64,000 nt of DNA from Pseudomonas abyssi (GCF_002307495.1 NZ_NTMR01000005.1:62001-126000), one strand, 5' to 3'. Positions 1-8,783 are shown, numbered from the stretch's first letter. Made by a program: numbers and translations. The notes: generated from the letters alone by a model not told the origin.

Positions 1-505
1 GCGCCAGGCCCAGTAGGCGAGGCCTGCGCGTGTGGGTGCGCCAGCGTCGCCAGGCGAAGGCCCGGTCATAGAAGCCGCCCCCCATGCCCAGACGGTTGCC
101 CGCAGCATCAAACCCCACCAGGGGCAAAAACACCAGATCAAGACGCCAGGCCTTGGCTTGCAGGGCGCGCTGTGTCTGCGGCTCGCGGATGCCGAAGCGG
201 TTGCGCTGCCAGCGCTGTCCTTTGACCAGGCGCTGAAAACGCATGGCTGTGGCGGGCCAGCGGCTGAGCACCGGCAGGTAGCAGTGTTTGCCCAGGCGCC
301 GTGCGAGCCGCATCAGCGGAGCGGGGTCGATTTCACCGTCGTTGGCCAGATAAAAAGCGATATGCCGGGCGCGAATGAACCGCAGATCCTGTGCCATGGT
401 GCGCTGCAGACGACGTGCAGCGGCACGTTGCTGGGCGCGGCTGAGGGCGCGGCGCCGCTGGCGCAGTTGACGGCGTAATTGGGTGCGGGAAACAGGCGGG
501 TTCAT
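1..505 (-). CDS. fau: 5-formyltetrahydrofolate cyclo-ligase, 3' end cut off by the window
   Basis: Converts 5-formyl-THF to 5,10-methenyl-THF using ATP, recycling folate in the cytoplasm. 168 residues are visible from the ATG at 505; the C-terminus lies beyond base 1. The N-terminal third is rich in Arg and Gln (RRQLRQRRRAL), as is usual for this family. The nucleotide/substrate motif GMGGGFYD lies at residues 140-147, preceded by LPLVGFD. The gene follows directly after the 6S RNA, the arrangement known from E. coli ssrS-ygfA, so it is probably co-transcribed with that RNA. The start was chosen because it lies just past the RNA 3' end and gives the expected N-terminus. The family assignment is firm. 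Confidence 0.9.
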   Translation of the reverse strand, partial: MNPPVSRTQLRRQLRQRRRALSRAQQRAAARRLQRTMAQDLRFIRARHIAFYLANDGEIDPAPLMRLARRLGKHCYLPVLSRWPATAMRFQRLVKGQRWQRNRFGIREPQTQRALQAKAWRLDLVFLPLVGFDAAGNRLGMGGGFYDRAFAWRRWRTHTRRPRLLGLA

Positions 506-512
506 GCTGAAA

Positions 513-690
513 GGAGTCCCCAGAGTGCCGCTGCCGGGTTAGCCCTTGAACCCGAAAGTTCAAGGCGGAGATTACGGCGATACCTCAGGCTTTCCGTCAT
601 GCGGACGTGCACACTGGCACCGCGCGTAGTCCCCTGGTACAGGAGTATCGGCTCAGGGACATCTCCGGCTGGCCAACACCCCAGGGATGG
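513..690 (-). ncRNA. ssrS: 6S RNA
   Basis: A regulatory RNA of about 178 nt that mimics an open promoter and binds sigma70 RNA polymerase. On the minus strand the conserved CCTGAGCCGATA segment is visible near 645-656. The 3' part CCTTGAAC...GGTTCAAGGG (about 540-565) closely matches the E. coli 6S 3' arm. The two ends pair over about 12 bp (TCCCTGGGGTGT with GCACTCTGGGGA), giving the long closing stem. It lies between zapA and fau, the usual gammaproteobacterial location. Exact ends are inferred from the closing stem and the upstream -10 box, and may be off by several bases. Confidence 0.9.
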
Positions 691-695
691 GAGTC

Positions 696-724
696 ACTAT
701 ACAGAAGTTTGTCGCTGACTTCGA
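696..724 (-). promoter_or_regulatory. Probable sigma70 promoter of the 6S RNA
   Basis: Reading the minus strand, TATAGT (701 to 696) lies 6-7 bases before the inferred 5' end of the 6S RNA. A weak -35 candidate, TCGAAG (724 to 719), is 17 bp upstream. The -10 box is good and the -35 is poor. Confidence 0.5.
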
Positions 725-761
725 TGGCTGTCTGCTCTTGCCCGCTGCGCGCGGGCCGGGC

Positions 762-1064
762 TCAGCTCTGGTGCCCTTCCAGGGCCTGATCCAGGCGCTT
801 CACCAGCTCGCTGATCTGGGCTTGTTGAGCACTCAGGTCGGCATTTTTCTGGTGGCTGCCGGTCAGCATGTCATGGCTGATGTTCAGCGCGGCCATGACG
901 GCGATACGCTCGACGCCCACCACCTTGCCGCTGTTGCGGATGTCGCGCATGGTGGTGTCCAGGTGGCGCGCTGCTTGCTCCAGGTTGGAGCGCTCTTCCG
1001 GCGGGCAGCTGACGCGATATTCCTTGTCGAGGATGTGCAGGGTGACGGTCAGGGGTTGGCTCAT
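762..1064 (-). CDS. zapA: Cell division protein ZapA
   Basis: Binds FtsZ at midcell and bundles protofilaments. The product is 100 residues, the usual ZapA length. The N-terminal globular part has VTLHILDKEYRVSCPPEE; after it come HLDTTMRDIRNSGKVVGVER and AVMAALNISHDML, all typical of ZapA. The C-terminal 35 residues are predicted coiled coil (QQAQISELVKRLDQAL). It overlaps the upstream 72-residue coiled-coil gene by ATGA, so the two are translationally coupled. The 6S RNA promoter lies just downstream. Assignment is firm. Confidence 0.93.
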   Translation of the reverse strand: MSQPLTVTLHILDKEYRVSCPPEERSNLEQAARHLDTTMRDIRNSGKVVGVERIAVMAALNISHDMLTGSHQKNADLSAQQAQISELVKRLDQALEGHQS

Positions 1065-1279
1065 GAGTCGTGCTCCAGGGATTTGAGTCGCAGAATCATG
1101 GCTTCGACCTTCTGACGGGCCAAATCGTTCTTTTCAATTAACTGCAGGCGTTCATCGCGCCACAGACGCTCCTGCGCCTGCAGGTGCTGATTCTGCAGTT
1201 TCAGCTGGTCGCACAGATCAATCAGCTGGCTGATGCGCTGGGTCAGTGCCTGGATATCCAAATCGTCCATTGCCGCCAT
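1061..1279 (-). CDS. TIGR02449-family small coiled-coil protein, ZapB-like
   Basis: A 72-residue, almost wholly helical protein (ISQLIDLCDQLKLQNQHLQ; QKVEAMILRLKSLEHDS). It overlaps zapA by four bases. In pseudomonads a protein of this size and make-up always sits in front of zapA and is annotated TIGR02449. Its length and heptad pattern recall ZapB, a coiled-coil ZapA partner at the Z-ring, but equivalence to ZapB is an inference from context and I see no further domain. The ATG at 1279 gives the shortest complete coiled coil and lies just after the divergent intergenic region. Confidence 0.8.
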   Translation of the reverse strand: MAAMDDLDIQALTQRISQLIDLCDQLKLQNQHLQAQERLWRDERLQLIEKNDLARQKVEAMILRLKSLEHDS

Positions 1280-1515
1280 TCTGTCTTCCCGGGGGTTGAG
1301 CCACTATAGAGGCGCCCTGCAGGGTGGTCAAACCCGCAGCCGGTGGCTGCGTGGGGCGGTTGGTCTGCGCTGCATCAGCGGCCCGGGCGGTAGATTTAAA
1401 CCGCTGCGCACAGGCACAATAGCCCCATTGGGTTCACCCGCTGCAACGCGGTGCCGGCGACAGCATACCTGTATCCGCGCCGCTCGGCAGCGACTGTTTT
1501 TCGTGGGAGCACCGC

Positions 1516-2088
1516 ATGGCCTTGATGCACGCTGTATTTGACTATGACCGTTACGCGCAGATCTGCAGCGATCTGGCTGCCGTGGGTCGTCCGCCTGAGC
1601 TGCACGGCCACCTGGTCGGTCGTCTGAGCGCGGGTTCGCGCCTGGATCACACCACCTGGCTGAATGTTGCCCAGGAGTTGCTGGATGGGCGCGGCAGCCT
1701 GTCCGAGGCGGGTAAGGTAGCGCTGATCCAGCTCTACGATGCCAGTCTCGCCGAGCTGGCCGGTAGCGGCTTCAGCCTGACCTTGCTGCTGCCCGACGAT
1801 GACGCCGGGATAGACCTGCGCACCGCCGCGCTGGGGCAATGGTGTGATGGCTTTCTGGCCGGCTTTGGCCTGGTCGAACGCAGCGCAGAGCTGAGCGAGG
1901 AGGCCGATGGCGTGCTGCGTGATTTCGCCGCCATCGCGCAGGTGCAGTCCGATCTGGATGATTCGGAGGGCAACGAGGTCGACTTCATGGAAGTGATGGA
2001 GTACGTGCGTATGGCCACGCTGATGGTGTTCAGCGAATGTCAGAGCAATGATAAGCAACAGGACGCCCCGCCCGCCGCACTGCATTGA
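1516..2088 (+). CDS. ygfB: YgfB/YecA (UPF0149) family protein
   Basis: A 190-residue protein of the UPF0149 family. It starts MALMHAVFDYDRYAQICSDL and carries the family signatures SPAELHGHLVGRLSAG-like (PPELHGHLVGRLSAG, about residues 26-40) and WCDGFLAGFGL (about residues 114-124). In P. aeruginosa the homologous gene lies at the same place before pepP, and YgfB there has been linked to control of ampDh3 and beta-lactamase expression; whether that applies here is unknown. It runs 12 bases short of pepP, so it probably starts a ygfB-pepP-ubiH-ubiI transcript. About 236 bp upstream, to the divergent coiled-coil gene, hold no other feature I can support. Confidence 0.88.
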   Translation: MALMHAVFDYDRYAQICSDLAAVGRPPELHGHLVGRLSAGSRLDHTTWLNVAQELLDGRGSLSEAGKVALIQLYDASLAELAGSGFSLTLLLPDDDAGIDLRTAALGQWCDGFLAGFGLVERSAELSEEADGVLRDFAAIAQVQSDLDDSEGNEVDFMEVMEYVRMATLMVFSECQSNDKQQDAPPAALH

Positions 2089-2099
2089 TCGAGGTGAAG

Positions 2100-3440
2100 A
2101 TGCGAATCAGCAAGCAGGAATATGCCCGCCGCCGCAAGGCGCTGATGAACCAGATGGAAGCCAACAGCATTGCCGTGCTGCCGGCGGCTCAGGTGTTTAT
2201 CCGCAACCGTGATGTCGAGCACAATTATCGCCAGGACAGCGATTTTCAGTATCTCACCGGCTTCCCTGAGCCAGAGGCAGTGGCTGTCTTGATTCCCGGC
2301 CGCGAGCATGGCGAGTACGTGTTGTTCTGCCGTGAAAAGGACAAGGAACGGGAGCTGTGGGACGGCTATCGAGCCGGACAGGAGGGCGCGGTCGTCGAAT
2401 ATGGCGCCAACGACGCTTTCCCCATCAGTGATATCGACGACATTCTGCCCGGGCTGATCGAGGGTCGCGAGCGTGTCTACTACGCCATGGGCGCCAACGC
2501 CGAGTTTGATCGTCGGCTGACCAACTGGATCAACCTGATTCGCAGCAAGGCGCGCCTCGGTGCCCAGCCGCCCAAGGAATTTGTTGCGCTGGATCACCTG
2601 TTGCATGACATGCGTCTGTACAAAAGCGCCGGCGAGCAGAAGGTCATGCAGGCCGCGGCCGATATTTCCGCCGAGGCCCATGTGCGGGCCATGCAGTTCT
2701 GTCGCCCGGGCTGCTACGAGTATCAGCTGGAGGCCGAGCTGCAGCACTGCTTCATGCATCACGGCAGTCGCTCACCGGCCTATTCATCCATTGTCGCCGC
2801 CGGCAAGAATGCCTGCATCCTGCATTACACCGAGAATACTGCGCAGGTGCGCGATGGCGACCTGGTGCTGATTGATGCGGGCTGCGAGCTGGATTGCTAC
2901 GCCAGCGACATCACTCGTACCTTCCCGGCCAGCGGCACTTTCAGCCCCGAGCAGCGTGCCATTTACGACATCGTGCTGGCGGCGCAGGAGGCGGCTATGG
3001 CGGTGATCGGCCCGGGGCACAGCTGGAACGAATCGCACGATGCCAGCGTGCGCGCCATTACGGCCGGGCTGGTGGAGCTGGGTCTGTTGCAGGGCGAGGT
3101 TGACGAGTTGATCGCCGGCGAGGCCTATCGCCGCTTCTATATGCACCGCCTCGGCCACTGGTTGGGCATGGATGTGCACGACGTGGGTGAATACCGCGTG
3201 GGCGGCGTTTGGCGCCAGCTGGAGCCGGGTATGGTGATGACCGTGGAGCCCGGCATTTACATCTCGCCGGATGACGACAGCGTGCCACGCAAATGGCGCG
3301 GCATCGGCGTGCGGATCGAAGATGACGTGGTCGTGACCAAGACAGGCCACGAGGTGTTGACCGCCAAGGTGCCCAAGGACCCGGACGAGATCGAGGCGCT
3401 GATGGCTGCTGCGCGCCAGGCCGAGGCTGAGCCTGCGTGA
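2100..3440 (+). CDS. pepP: Xaa-Pro aminopeptidase P
   Basis: A 446-residue cytoplasmic metallopeptidase that removes N-terminal residues preceding proline. The N-terminal creatinase-like domain covers about 1-170 and the pita-bread catalytic domain about 175-440. The dimetal ligands are visible: D259 and D270 (LIDAG...ASDITRTF), H353 (HRLGHWLG), E383 (TVEPGIYI) and E407 (GVRIEDD). The ATG at 2100 is preceded by GAGGTGAAG, a good ribosome site, and is preferred over an in-frame TTG at 2085. Its stop overlaps the GTG of ubiH (GTGA), so the genes are coupled. Assignment is firm. Confidence 0.93.
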   Translation: MRISKQEYARRRKALMNQMEANSIAVLPAAQVFIRNRDVEHNYRQDSDFQYLTGFPEPEAVAVLIPGREHGEYVLFCREKDKERELWDGYRAGQEGAVVEYGANDAFPISDIDDILPGLIEGRERVYYAMGANAEFDRRLTNWINLIRSKARLGAQPPKEFVALDHLLHDMRLYKSAGEQKVMQAAADISAEAHVRAMQFCRPGCYEYQLEAELQHCFMHHGSRSPAYSSIVAAGKNACILHYTENTAQVRDGDLVLIDAGCELDCYASDITRTFPASGTFSPEQRAIYDIVLAAQEAAMAVIGPGHSWNESHDASVRAITAGLVELGLLQGEVDELIAGEAYRRFYMHRLGHWLGMDVHDVGEYRVGGVWRQLEPGMVMTVEPGIYISPDDDSVPRKWRGIGVRIEDDVVVTKTGHEVLTAKVPKDPDEIEALMAAARQAEAEPA

Positions 3441-4633
3441 GCCGCCGCATCAGCATTGTTGGCGGCGGCATGGTCGGCGCCAGTCTGGCGCTGGCGTTAC
3501 AGCCGCAGGCGAGACATTGTGGCTGGCGCATTGAGCTGATCGAGGCGCAGCCGCCGGTCAGTGGTGAGTTGCAACCCAGTTTTGATGCGCGCTCCACGGC
3601 GCTGTCCCACGGTAGTCGGCTGCTGTTCGAGCGGCTGGGCGTGTGGGCCGGCGTGCAGGCCGAGGCGGCGCCCGAGCCGATCAGACAGATCCATGTCTCC
3701 GACCGCGGTCATCCGGGTGTCACCCGTCTGCATGCCGAGCAGGAGCGGGTGCCGGCACTCGGCTACGTTGTCGAGAACGCGCAGCTGGGCCGGGCGCTGC
3801 TAGGCGCGCTGGACGAGCGGGTGGTGAAGTGGCAGGCGCCGGCGCGGGTGGTGCGCGCTGAACCCGCTCGCACTGGCTGGTTGCTGCAGGTAGAGCAGGA
3901 TGGGCAGGTGCACGAGCAGGCGACCGATCTTCTGGTGCTGGCTGACGGCGGCCGTTCGGGCCTGCTGGAGCAGTTGGGTATCCACCGCCAGGTGCGCCCT
4001 TACGGGCAGACCGCGATTATTGCCAATATCGCCAGCAGCCAAGGGCATGAGGGTGTTGCCTATGAGCGTTTCACCGAGAGCGGCCCGCTGGCGCTGCTGC
4101 CGATGTCCGGCGGGCGCAGTGCGCTGGTCTGGACCCAGCCCGAGGCGCAGGCTGACGACGTGATGGCGCTGTCTGATGCGGGCTTTTTGCACGCGCTGCA
4201 GGATGCCTTCGGTTTTCGCATGGGCGCGCTCAAGCGCGTCGGTGCACGCCACAGTTACCCGCTCAGCCTGATCGAGGCCGAAGAGCAGGTACGCACCGGG
4301 CTGGTGGTGCTGGGCAACGCAGCGCACAGCCTGCATCCGATCGCTGGTCAGGGCTTCAATCTCAGCCTGCGGGATGTGATGGCGCTGGCCGATACGCTGT
4401 CCAGCGCCGCGCCCGATCAGTCACCGGGTGAGTTGGCGCTGCTCAACGGCTATCTGCAGCGCCAGCGTCAGGATCAACAGCAAACCATTGCCTTCAGTGA
4501 CGGGCTGACGCGCCTGTTCAGCAACCGTCGTCCGGTGCTGGCGGCCGGGCGCAACCTCGGGTTGCTGGGGATGGATATCGTCGCGCCGCTCAAATCAGTG
4601 TTTGCCCGGCAGGCAATGGGACTCAAGGGATAG
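3437..4633 (+). CDS. ubiH: 2-octaprenyl-6-methoxyphenyl hydroxylase (ubiquinone synthesis)
   Basis: A 398-residue FAD-dependent aromatic hydroxylase of the UbiH/UbiF/UbiI group, acting in ring hydroxylation of ubiquinone precursors. The FAD-binding GGGMVGASLALAL is at residues 8-20, a DG-type motif is at VLADGGRSGLL, and the second FAD motif GNAAHSLHPIAGQGFNLSLRD is near residues 291-311. It starts with GTG overlapping pepP and is followed after 3 bp by its paralogue ubiI. UbiH is preferred over UbiF from the pepP-ubiH-ubiI order, which is conserved in gammaproteobacteria. Confidence 0.9.
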   Translation: MSRRISIVGGGMVGASLALALQPQARHCGWRIELIEAQPPVSGELQPSFDARSTALSHGSRLLFERLGVWAGVQAEAAPEPIRQIHVSDRGHPGVTRLHAEQERVPALGYVVENAQLGRALLGALDERVVKWQAPARVVRAEPARTGWLLQVEQDGQVHEQATDLLVLADGGRSGLLEQLGIHRQVRPYGQTAIIANIASSQGHEGVAYERFTESGPLALLPMSGGRSALVWTQPEAQADDVMALSDAGFLHALQDAFGFRMGALKRVGARHSYPLSLIEAEEQVRTGLVVLGNAAHSLHPIAGQGFNLSLRDVMALADTLSSAAPDQSPGELALLNGYLQRQRQDQQQTIAFSDGLTRLFSNRRPVLAAGRNLGLLGMDIVAPLKSVFARQAMGLKG

Positions 4634-4636
4634 GGC

Positions 4637-5863
4637 ATGCAAAGCGGACAATTTGATCTGATCGTCGTCGGGGCCGGTATGGTCGGCTCGGCACTCGCCT
4701 GTGCGCTGGCGGGCAAGGGGCTGCGCCTGGCGCTGCTGGACGCCCAGCCGCTGGCGGCGTTGCCTGAGCCGCGCAGCGCCTCGGGTTACGACCCGCGGGT
4801 CAGTGCGCTGAGCGCGGCTTCTGAGAATATCCTGCGCGCTGTTGGCGCCTGGCAGCGGATTCCCGCAGAGCGCCTTTGCGCCTATCGGCACATGTGTGTC
4901 TGGGATGCCGAGGGCACCGGCGAGGTGCGCTTTGATGCTGACGCGCTGAGTGAGCCGCGGCTGGGGCATATCGTCGAGAATGGGCAGGTACAGAACGCGC
5001 TGCTGGCTCGCCTGCAGGAGACCGATGTGACCTTGCTGGGCGAAAGCCGGGTGCAAGGCCTGGTGCGCGAAGACGAAGGCTGGCGGCTCAACCTGGACGA
5101 TGGCCGGCAGCTGCGCGCGCCGCTGGTGCTGGGCGCCGATGGCGCACGCTCCCGGCTGCGTGAGCTGGCCGGCTTTGCCATGCGAGAGTGGGACTATCTG
5201 CACCACGCGGTAGTGACCACGGTTGAGCTGGGCCGGCCCCATCAGGACACCGCGTGGCAGCGCTTTTTGCCCAGCGGCCCACTGGCCTACCTGCCGTTGC
5301 CGTCGCGCGACGGCCGGCATTTCTGCTCGATTGTCTGGTCGCTACTGCCAGACGCCGCCGAGAAGGTCATGGCGCTGGACGATCAGGCCTTCTGCCTGGC
5401 CCTGACTGACGGGCTGGAAGGGCGGCTTGGCACGGTGCAAGCGGCTGATCCGCGGGTCTGTATTCCGCTGCGCCAGCGACATGCCAAACGCTACGTGATG
5501 CCGGGGCTGGCGTTGCTGGGTGACGCCGCCCACAGTATTCATCCGCTGGCCGGGCAGGGCGTCAACCTCGGTTTTCTCGATGCTGCCCAGCTGGCCGATG
5601 TGCTGCTGGCCGCCTGTGAGCGTGGCGAGAACATCGCGGATCTGGCGGTGCTGGAGCGCTACGAGCGTGCGCGCATGGGCAACAATCTGGCAGTGATGGC
5701 TGCGATGGAGGGCTTCGAGCGCCTGTTTCATGCTGACGCCTTGCCGCTGCGCTGGTTGCGCAACACCGGCATGCAGTTGTTTGAGCGTGCGCCGTTGCTC
5801 AAGGCTCGGGTCATGCGCCAGGCAATGGGGCTGGATGGCGAGTTGCCGAGCCTGGCGCGCTGA
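4637..5863 (+). CDS. ubiI: 2-octaprenylphenol hydroxylase (ubiquinone C5 hydroxylase, VisC type)
   Basis: A 408-residue FAD monooxygenase, paralogous to the gene before it. FAD motifs are GAGMVGSALACALAG (residues 12-26), GADGARSRLRE and GDAAHSIHPLAGQGVNLGF (about 295-313). The C-terminal tail RQAMGLDGELP is shared with UbiH (RQAMGLKG). In E. coli, UbiI carries out the C5 hydroxylation of the ubiquinone ring. The ATG at 4637 is three bases after the ubiH stop, so the pair is one transcript. In pseudomonads this paralogue is often annotated just as FAD monooxygenase, so the exact ring position it hydroxylates is inferred. Confidence 0.85.
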   Translation: MQSGQFDLIVVGAGMVGSALACALAGKGLRLALLDAQPLAALPEPRSASGYDPRVSALSAASENILRAVGAWQRIPAERLCAYRHMCVWDAEGTGEVRFDADALSEPRLGHIVENGQVQNALLARLQETDVTLLGESRVQGLVREDEGWRLNLDDGRQLRAPLVLGADGARSRLRELAGFAMREWDYLHHAVVTTVELGRPHQDTAWQRFLPSGPLAYLPLPSRDGRHFCSIVWSLLPDAAEKVMALDDQAFCLALTDGLEGRLGTVQAADPRVCIPLRQRHAKRYVMPGLALLGDAAHSIHPLAGQGVNLGFLDAAQLADVLLAACERGENIADLAVLERYERARMGNNLAVMAAMEGFERLFHADALPLRWLRNTGMQLFERAPLLKARVMRQAMGLDGELPSLAR

Positions 5864-5914
5864 CACCCGCAGCCTTTGGCAACATCTGGCGACGTAATGA
5901 GGCGCAACGCCGCA

Positions 5915-5943
5915 TTGCCAGTTAAAACAGGAATTATTATCAT
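5915..5943 (+). promoter_or_regulatory. Probable promoter with Fur-like site upstream of the iron-binding protein gene
   Basis: TTGCCA (5915-5920) and TATCAT (5938-5943) are separated by 17 bp. On the minus strand 5942-5928 reads TGATAATAATTCCTG, a perfect Fur half-site (TGATAAT) with a partial second half, overlapping the -10 box. This fits iron repression of the gene starting at 5975, but the second half-site is poor. Confidence 0.5.
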
Positions 5944-5974
5944 CCGCCATCCACACGCAACGGAGCGACCTTTC

Positions 5975-6976
5975 ATGTCTGTGATCCGCAAGCTCGCCGC
6001 CCTCGGGCTGGCCGTCAGCACTCTGGGTGGCGTCGCCCAGGCCGAAGAACTGGTAGTGTACTCGGCCCGTCAGGACCACCTGATCAAGCCGGTATTCGAT
6101 CTCTACACCGAGAAAACCGGTACCACCTTCAAATACATCACCGACAGTGAGGCGCCGCTGCTGGCTCGCCTGAAGGCCGAAGGTGCCAATACCCCGGCTG
6201 ACCTGCTGATCACCGTTGATGCCGGTAACCTGTGGCAGGCAGAGCAGCAGGGCGTTCTGCGCGCTGTCGACTCCGCGACCATCAGCGCCAACATCCCGGC
6301 CAAGTACCGCTCCGCCGAGGGCCAATGGACCGGCCTGTCGCTGCGTGCACGGACCATCGCCTACTCCACCGAGCGGGTCGATCCGGCCGAGCTGAGCACT
6401 TACGAGGCGCTGGCGGATGAAGCCTGGGCTGGCCGTCTGTGTCTGCGTACCTCGCGCAAGGTGTACAACCAGTCGCTGACCGCGACCATGATGGAAAGCA
6501 TCGGCGTTGAACGCACCACTGAGGTACTGCAGGGCTGGGTCAACAACCTGGCGACGCCGGCCTTTGGTGATGACACCGCGCTGCTCAATGCCATTGCTGC
6601 CGGCCAGTGTGACGTGGGTATCGTCAACAGCTACTACTTCGGTCGCCTGGAAAAGGCTGATCCGTCCTTCCCGGTCAAGCTGTTCTGGCCGAACCAGGAA
6701 GACCGTGGTGTGCACGTCAATATCTCCGGTGCCGGTGTAACTGCTCACGCCAAGCACGCGGATGAGGCTGTTGCCTTCCTCGAGTGGCTGACCACCGAAG
6801 AAGCGCAGCGTGTGTTCGCTGACGTTAACCAGGAGTTTCCGGCCAACGAGTCGGTTGCCCCGTCTGAAGAAGTGGCCTCCTGGGGTGACTTCAAGCGTGA
6901 CGACGTCAATGTCGAAGTGGCTGGTCGCCGTCAGGCAGAAGCCATCATGCTGATGGATCGTGTCGGCTGGCACTGA
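5975..6976 (+). CDS. Ferric iron ABC transporter, periplasmic binding protein
   Basis: A 333-residue periplasmic Fe(3+)-binding protein of the FbpA/FutA/AfuA type. The signal peptide ([18 protein letters not shown]...AQA) is cut near residue 23 and the mature protein starts [10 protein letters not shown]. The paired-tyrosine iron ligand region is [11 protein letters not shown], near residues 219-229; [10 protein letters not shown] at the N-terminus is also typical. The ATG at 5975 was chosen because it begins a proper signal peptide; a longer in-frame start at 5876 would add an unlikely tail. A terminator lies between this gene and the permease, which would make the binding protein more abundant. 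A Fur-like site upstream supports the iron role. Confidence 0.88.
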   Translation: MSVIRKLAALGLAVSTLGGVAQAEELVVYSARQDHLIKPVFDLYTEKTGTTFKYITDSEAPLLARLKAEGANTPADLLITVDAGNLWQAEQQGVLRAVDSATISANIPAKYRSAEGQWTGLSLRARTIAYSTERVDPAELSTYEALADEAWAGRLCLRTSRKVYNQSLTATMMESIGVERTTEVLQGWVNNLATPAFGDDTALLNAIAAGQCDVGIVNSYYFGRLEKADPSFPVKLFWPNQEDRGVHVNISGAGVTAHAKHADEAVAFLEWLTTEEAQRVFADVNQEFPANESVAPSEEVASWGDFKRDDVNVEVAGRRQAEAIMLMDRVGWH

Positions 6977-7003
6977 TTCACTGCCGTTTTGCCGATATAC
7001 TGC

Positions 7004-7034
7004 ACGCCCGGCCTCGCCGGGCGTTGTTGTTTTT
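7004..7034 (+). terminator. Intra-operon terminator / attenuator between iron SBP and permease
   Basis: A 9-bp perfect stem, ACGCCCGGC (7004-7012) with GCCGGGCGT (7016-7024), loop CTC, followed by TGTTGTTTTT. It lies 27 bp after the SBP stop and 30 bp before the permease start, so it probably ends most transcripts and lets some read through to the permease. Confidence 0.8.
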
Positions 7035-7064
7035 GCCTCATTGCTTTTGCTCACAGGAGTCTGA

Positions 7065-8708
7065 GTGCCGCTTCCGTCCGTTGTTTCCAAGCCCCAGTGG
7101 CGCGTTGTCGCCTACGCCGGCGCCGTGCTGGTGTTGCTGCCGCTGCTGGTGCTGGCGCTGAGCTGGAACTCGCTGGATAGCACCATCTGGAATCACCTGC
7201 TGGAAACCCAGATGGCCCGCCTGCTGGGCAATACGCTGGTGCTGGCCATTGGCGTGATCGTCGGGGTCGTGCTGCTGGGTGTCAGCCTGGCCTGGCTGAC
7301 CAGCCTGTGTAACTTCCCTGGTCGGCGCTGGCTGGACTGGGCCTTGATGCTGCCCTTTGCGGTGCCTGCCTATGTGCTGGCCTTTGTCATGATCGGCATT
7401 CTGGACTTTGCCGGGCCGCTGCAAACCACCTTGCGCGGCTGGCTGGGCAACGACTTTCGCATGGCCTCCATTCGCTCCACCGGCGGTGTGATTTTTGTGC
7501 TGGTGCTGGTGTTCTATCCCTACGTCTACATGCTCGCCCGGGGCGCCTTTCTGGCACAGGGGCGCGGCTTGATGGAAGCGGCGCGCATCCTTGGCCACAG
7601 CCCCTGGCAGGCCTTTTGGCGGGTGGCCTTGCCGATGGCGCGGCCGGCTATCGGCGCCGGCGCGGCGCTGGCCGTGATGGAAACCCTGGCTGATTTTGGC
7701 GCGGTGTCGGTGTTCAACTACGACACCTTTACCACCGCGATCTACAAGACCTGGTACGGCTTTTACAGCCTGCAGACGGCAACCCAGCTGGCCAGCCTGC
7801 TGCTGCTATTTGTGCTGCTGGCGCTGTATGCCGAGCGGCGAGCGCAGGGCAGCAAGCGTTTTCCGGGTAGCGACAAGCCGCGGCAGGGGCCGCTGTTTCA
7901 GCTGCGCGGCGTGCGCGGCTGGCTCGCCACGGGTTACTGCCTGCTGATACTGGCGGTCGCGTTTGTGATTCCGCTTGTGCAGCTGTTTTACTGGCTGTTC
8001 ACCAGCGGCAGTGACTTTGACAAGCGCTATTGGTCGCTGATCCGCAATACCCTGACCCTTGGCGGCATCGCCGCTGTGACCACGGTGGTGGTGGCGATGT
8101 TGCTGGTACTGGCGCGACGTCTGCAGCCCATTCGTCGGGTGCGCTCGGCGGTGGCGCTGGCCAACCTCGGCTACGCGCTGCCCGGCTCGGTGCTGGCGGT
8201 GGGTATCATGTTTGCCTTCAGCGTGGCGGATAATCAGCTGGTGGTGCCGCTGCAGCGCTGGCTGGGAGTCGAATCGCCCGCTCCCTTGCTGCTGGGTAGC
8301 CTGTTTGCCCTGCTGCTGGCCTACCTGATTCGCTTTATGGCGGTGGCTAGCGGGCCGCTGGATACTGCGCTCGCGCGTATCCGGCCGGCCTTGCCGGAAG
8401 CGGCGCACAGCCTTGGGCACTCGGGAGTCAGCGTGTTCTGGCGCGTCTATTTGCCGCTGTTGATGCCGGGGCTGCTCAGCGCCGGCCTGCTGGTGTTTGT
8501 CGACGTACTCAAGGAAATGCCCGCCACCCTGTTGATGCGCCCCTTCGGCTGGGACACGCTGGCCGTGCGCATCCACAGCCTGACCGCTGAAGGTAACTGG
8601 CCGGAAGCGGCACTACCAGCCATTACGCTGGTGGCAACCGGCCTGTTGCCGGTGATCGTGTTGATCCGCCGTTCGGCCCAGTCGGTCGGTCGCGGCAACG
8701 CGCACTGA
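7065..8708 (+). CDS. Ferric iron ABC transporter, fused two-domain permease
   Basis: A 547-residue inner-membrane protein with about 12 predicted membrane segments arranged as two homologous permease halves, as in FbpB/AfuB-type iron importers. Each half carries an EAA-like loop: GRGLMEAARILGHSPWQAF in the first and LPEAAHSLGHSGVSVFWRV in the second. These loops dock the ATPase. It starts with GTG at 7065 after CAGGAG. No ATP-binding subunit gene is next to it or elsewhere in the window, so the ATPase must be encoded elsewhere or shared. The iron substrate is inferred from the SBP upstream. Confidence 0.87.
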   Translation: MPLPSVVSKPQWRVVAYAGAVLVLLPLLVLALSWNSLDSTIWNHLLETQMARLLGNTLVLAIGVIVGVVLLGVSLAWLTSLCNFPGRRWLDWALMLPFAVPAYVLAFVMIGILDFAGPLQTTLRGWLGNDFRMASIRSTGGVIFVLVLVFYPYVYMLARGAFLAQGRGLMEAARILGHSPWQAFWRVALPMARPAIGAGAALAVMETLADFGAVSVFNYDTFTTAIYKTWYGFYSLQTATQLASLLLLFVLLALYAERRAQGSKRFPGSDKPRQGPLFQLRGVRGWLATGYCLLILAVAFVIPLVQLFYWLFTSGSDFDKRYWSLIRNTLTLGGIAAVTTVVVAMLLVLARRLQPIRRVRSAVALANLGYALPGSVLAVGIMFAFSVADNQLVVPLQRWLGVESPAPLLLGSLFALLLAYLIRFMAVASGPLDTALARIRPALPEAAHSLGHSGVSVFWRVYLPLLMPGLLSAGLLVFVDVLKEMPATLLMRPFGWDTLAVRIHSLTAEGNWPEAALPAITLVATGLLPVIVLIRRSAQSVGRGNAH

Positions 8709-8783
8709 TCGGCGGGCTGCACAGCGACCGGGTTTGCGGCTACAATTCGGCCTTTGCAACCCCCCGAACCGAAGGATGGCGCA

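Noticed and set aside
5342-7090. A 582-codon minus-strand open frame across ubiI and the iron SBP
   Set aside because: It runs antisense to two well-supported genes, has no recognisable domain, and no ribosome site of note.
8709-8783. Glycine riboswitch before gcvT
   Set aside because: Only 75 bp are available and no glycine aptamer core was seen.
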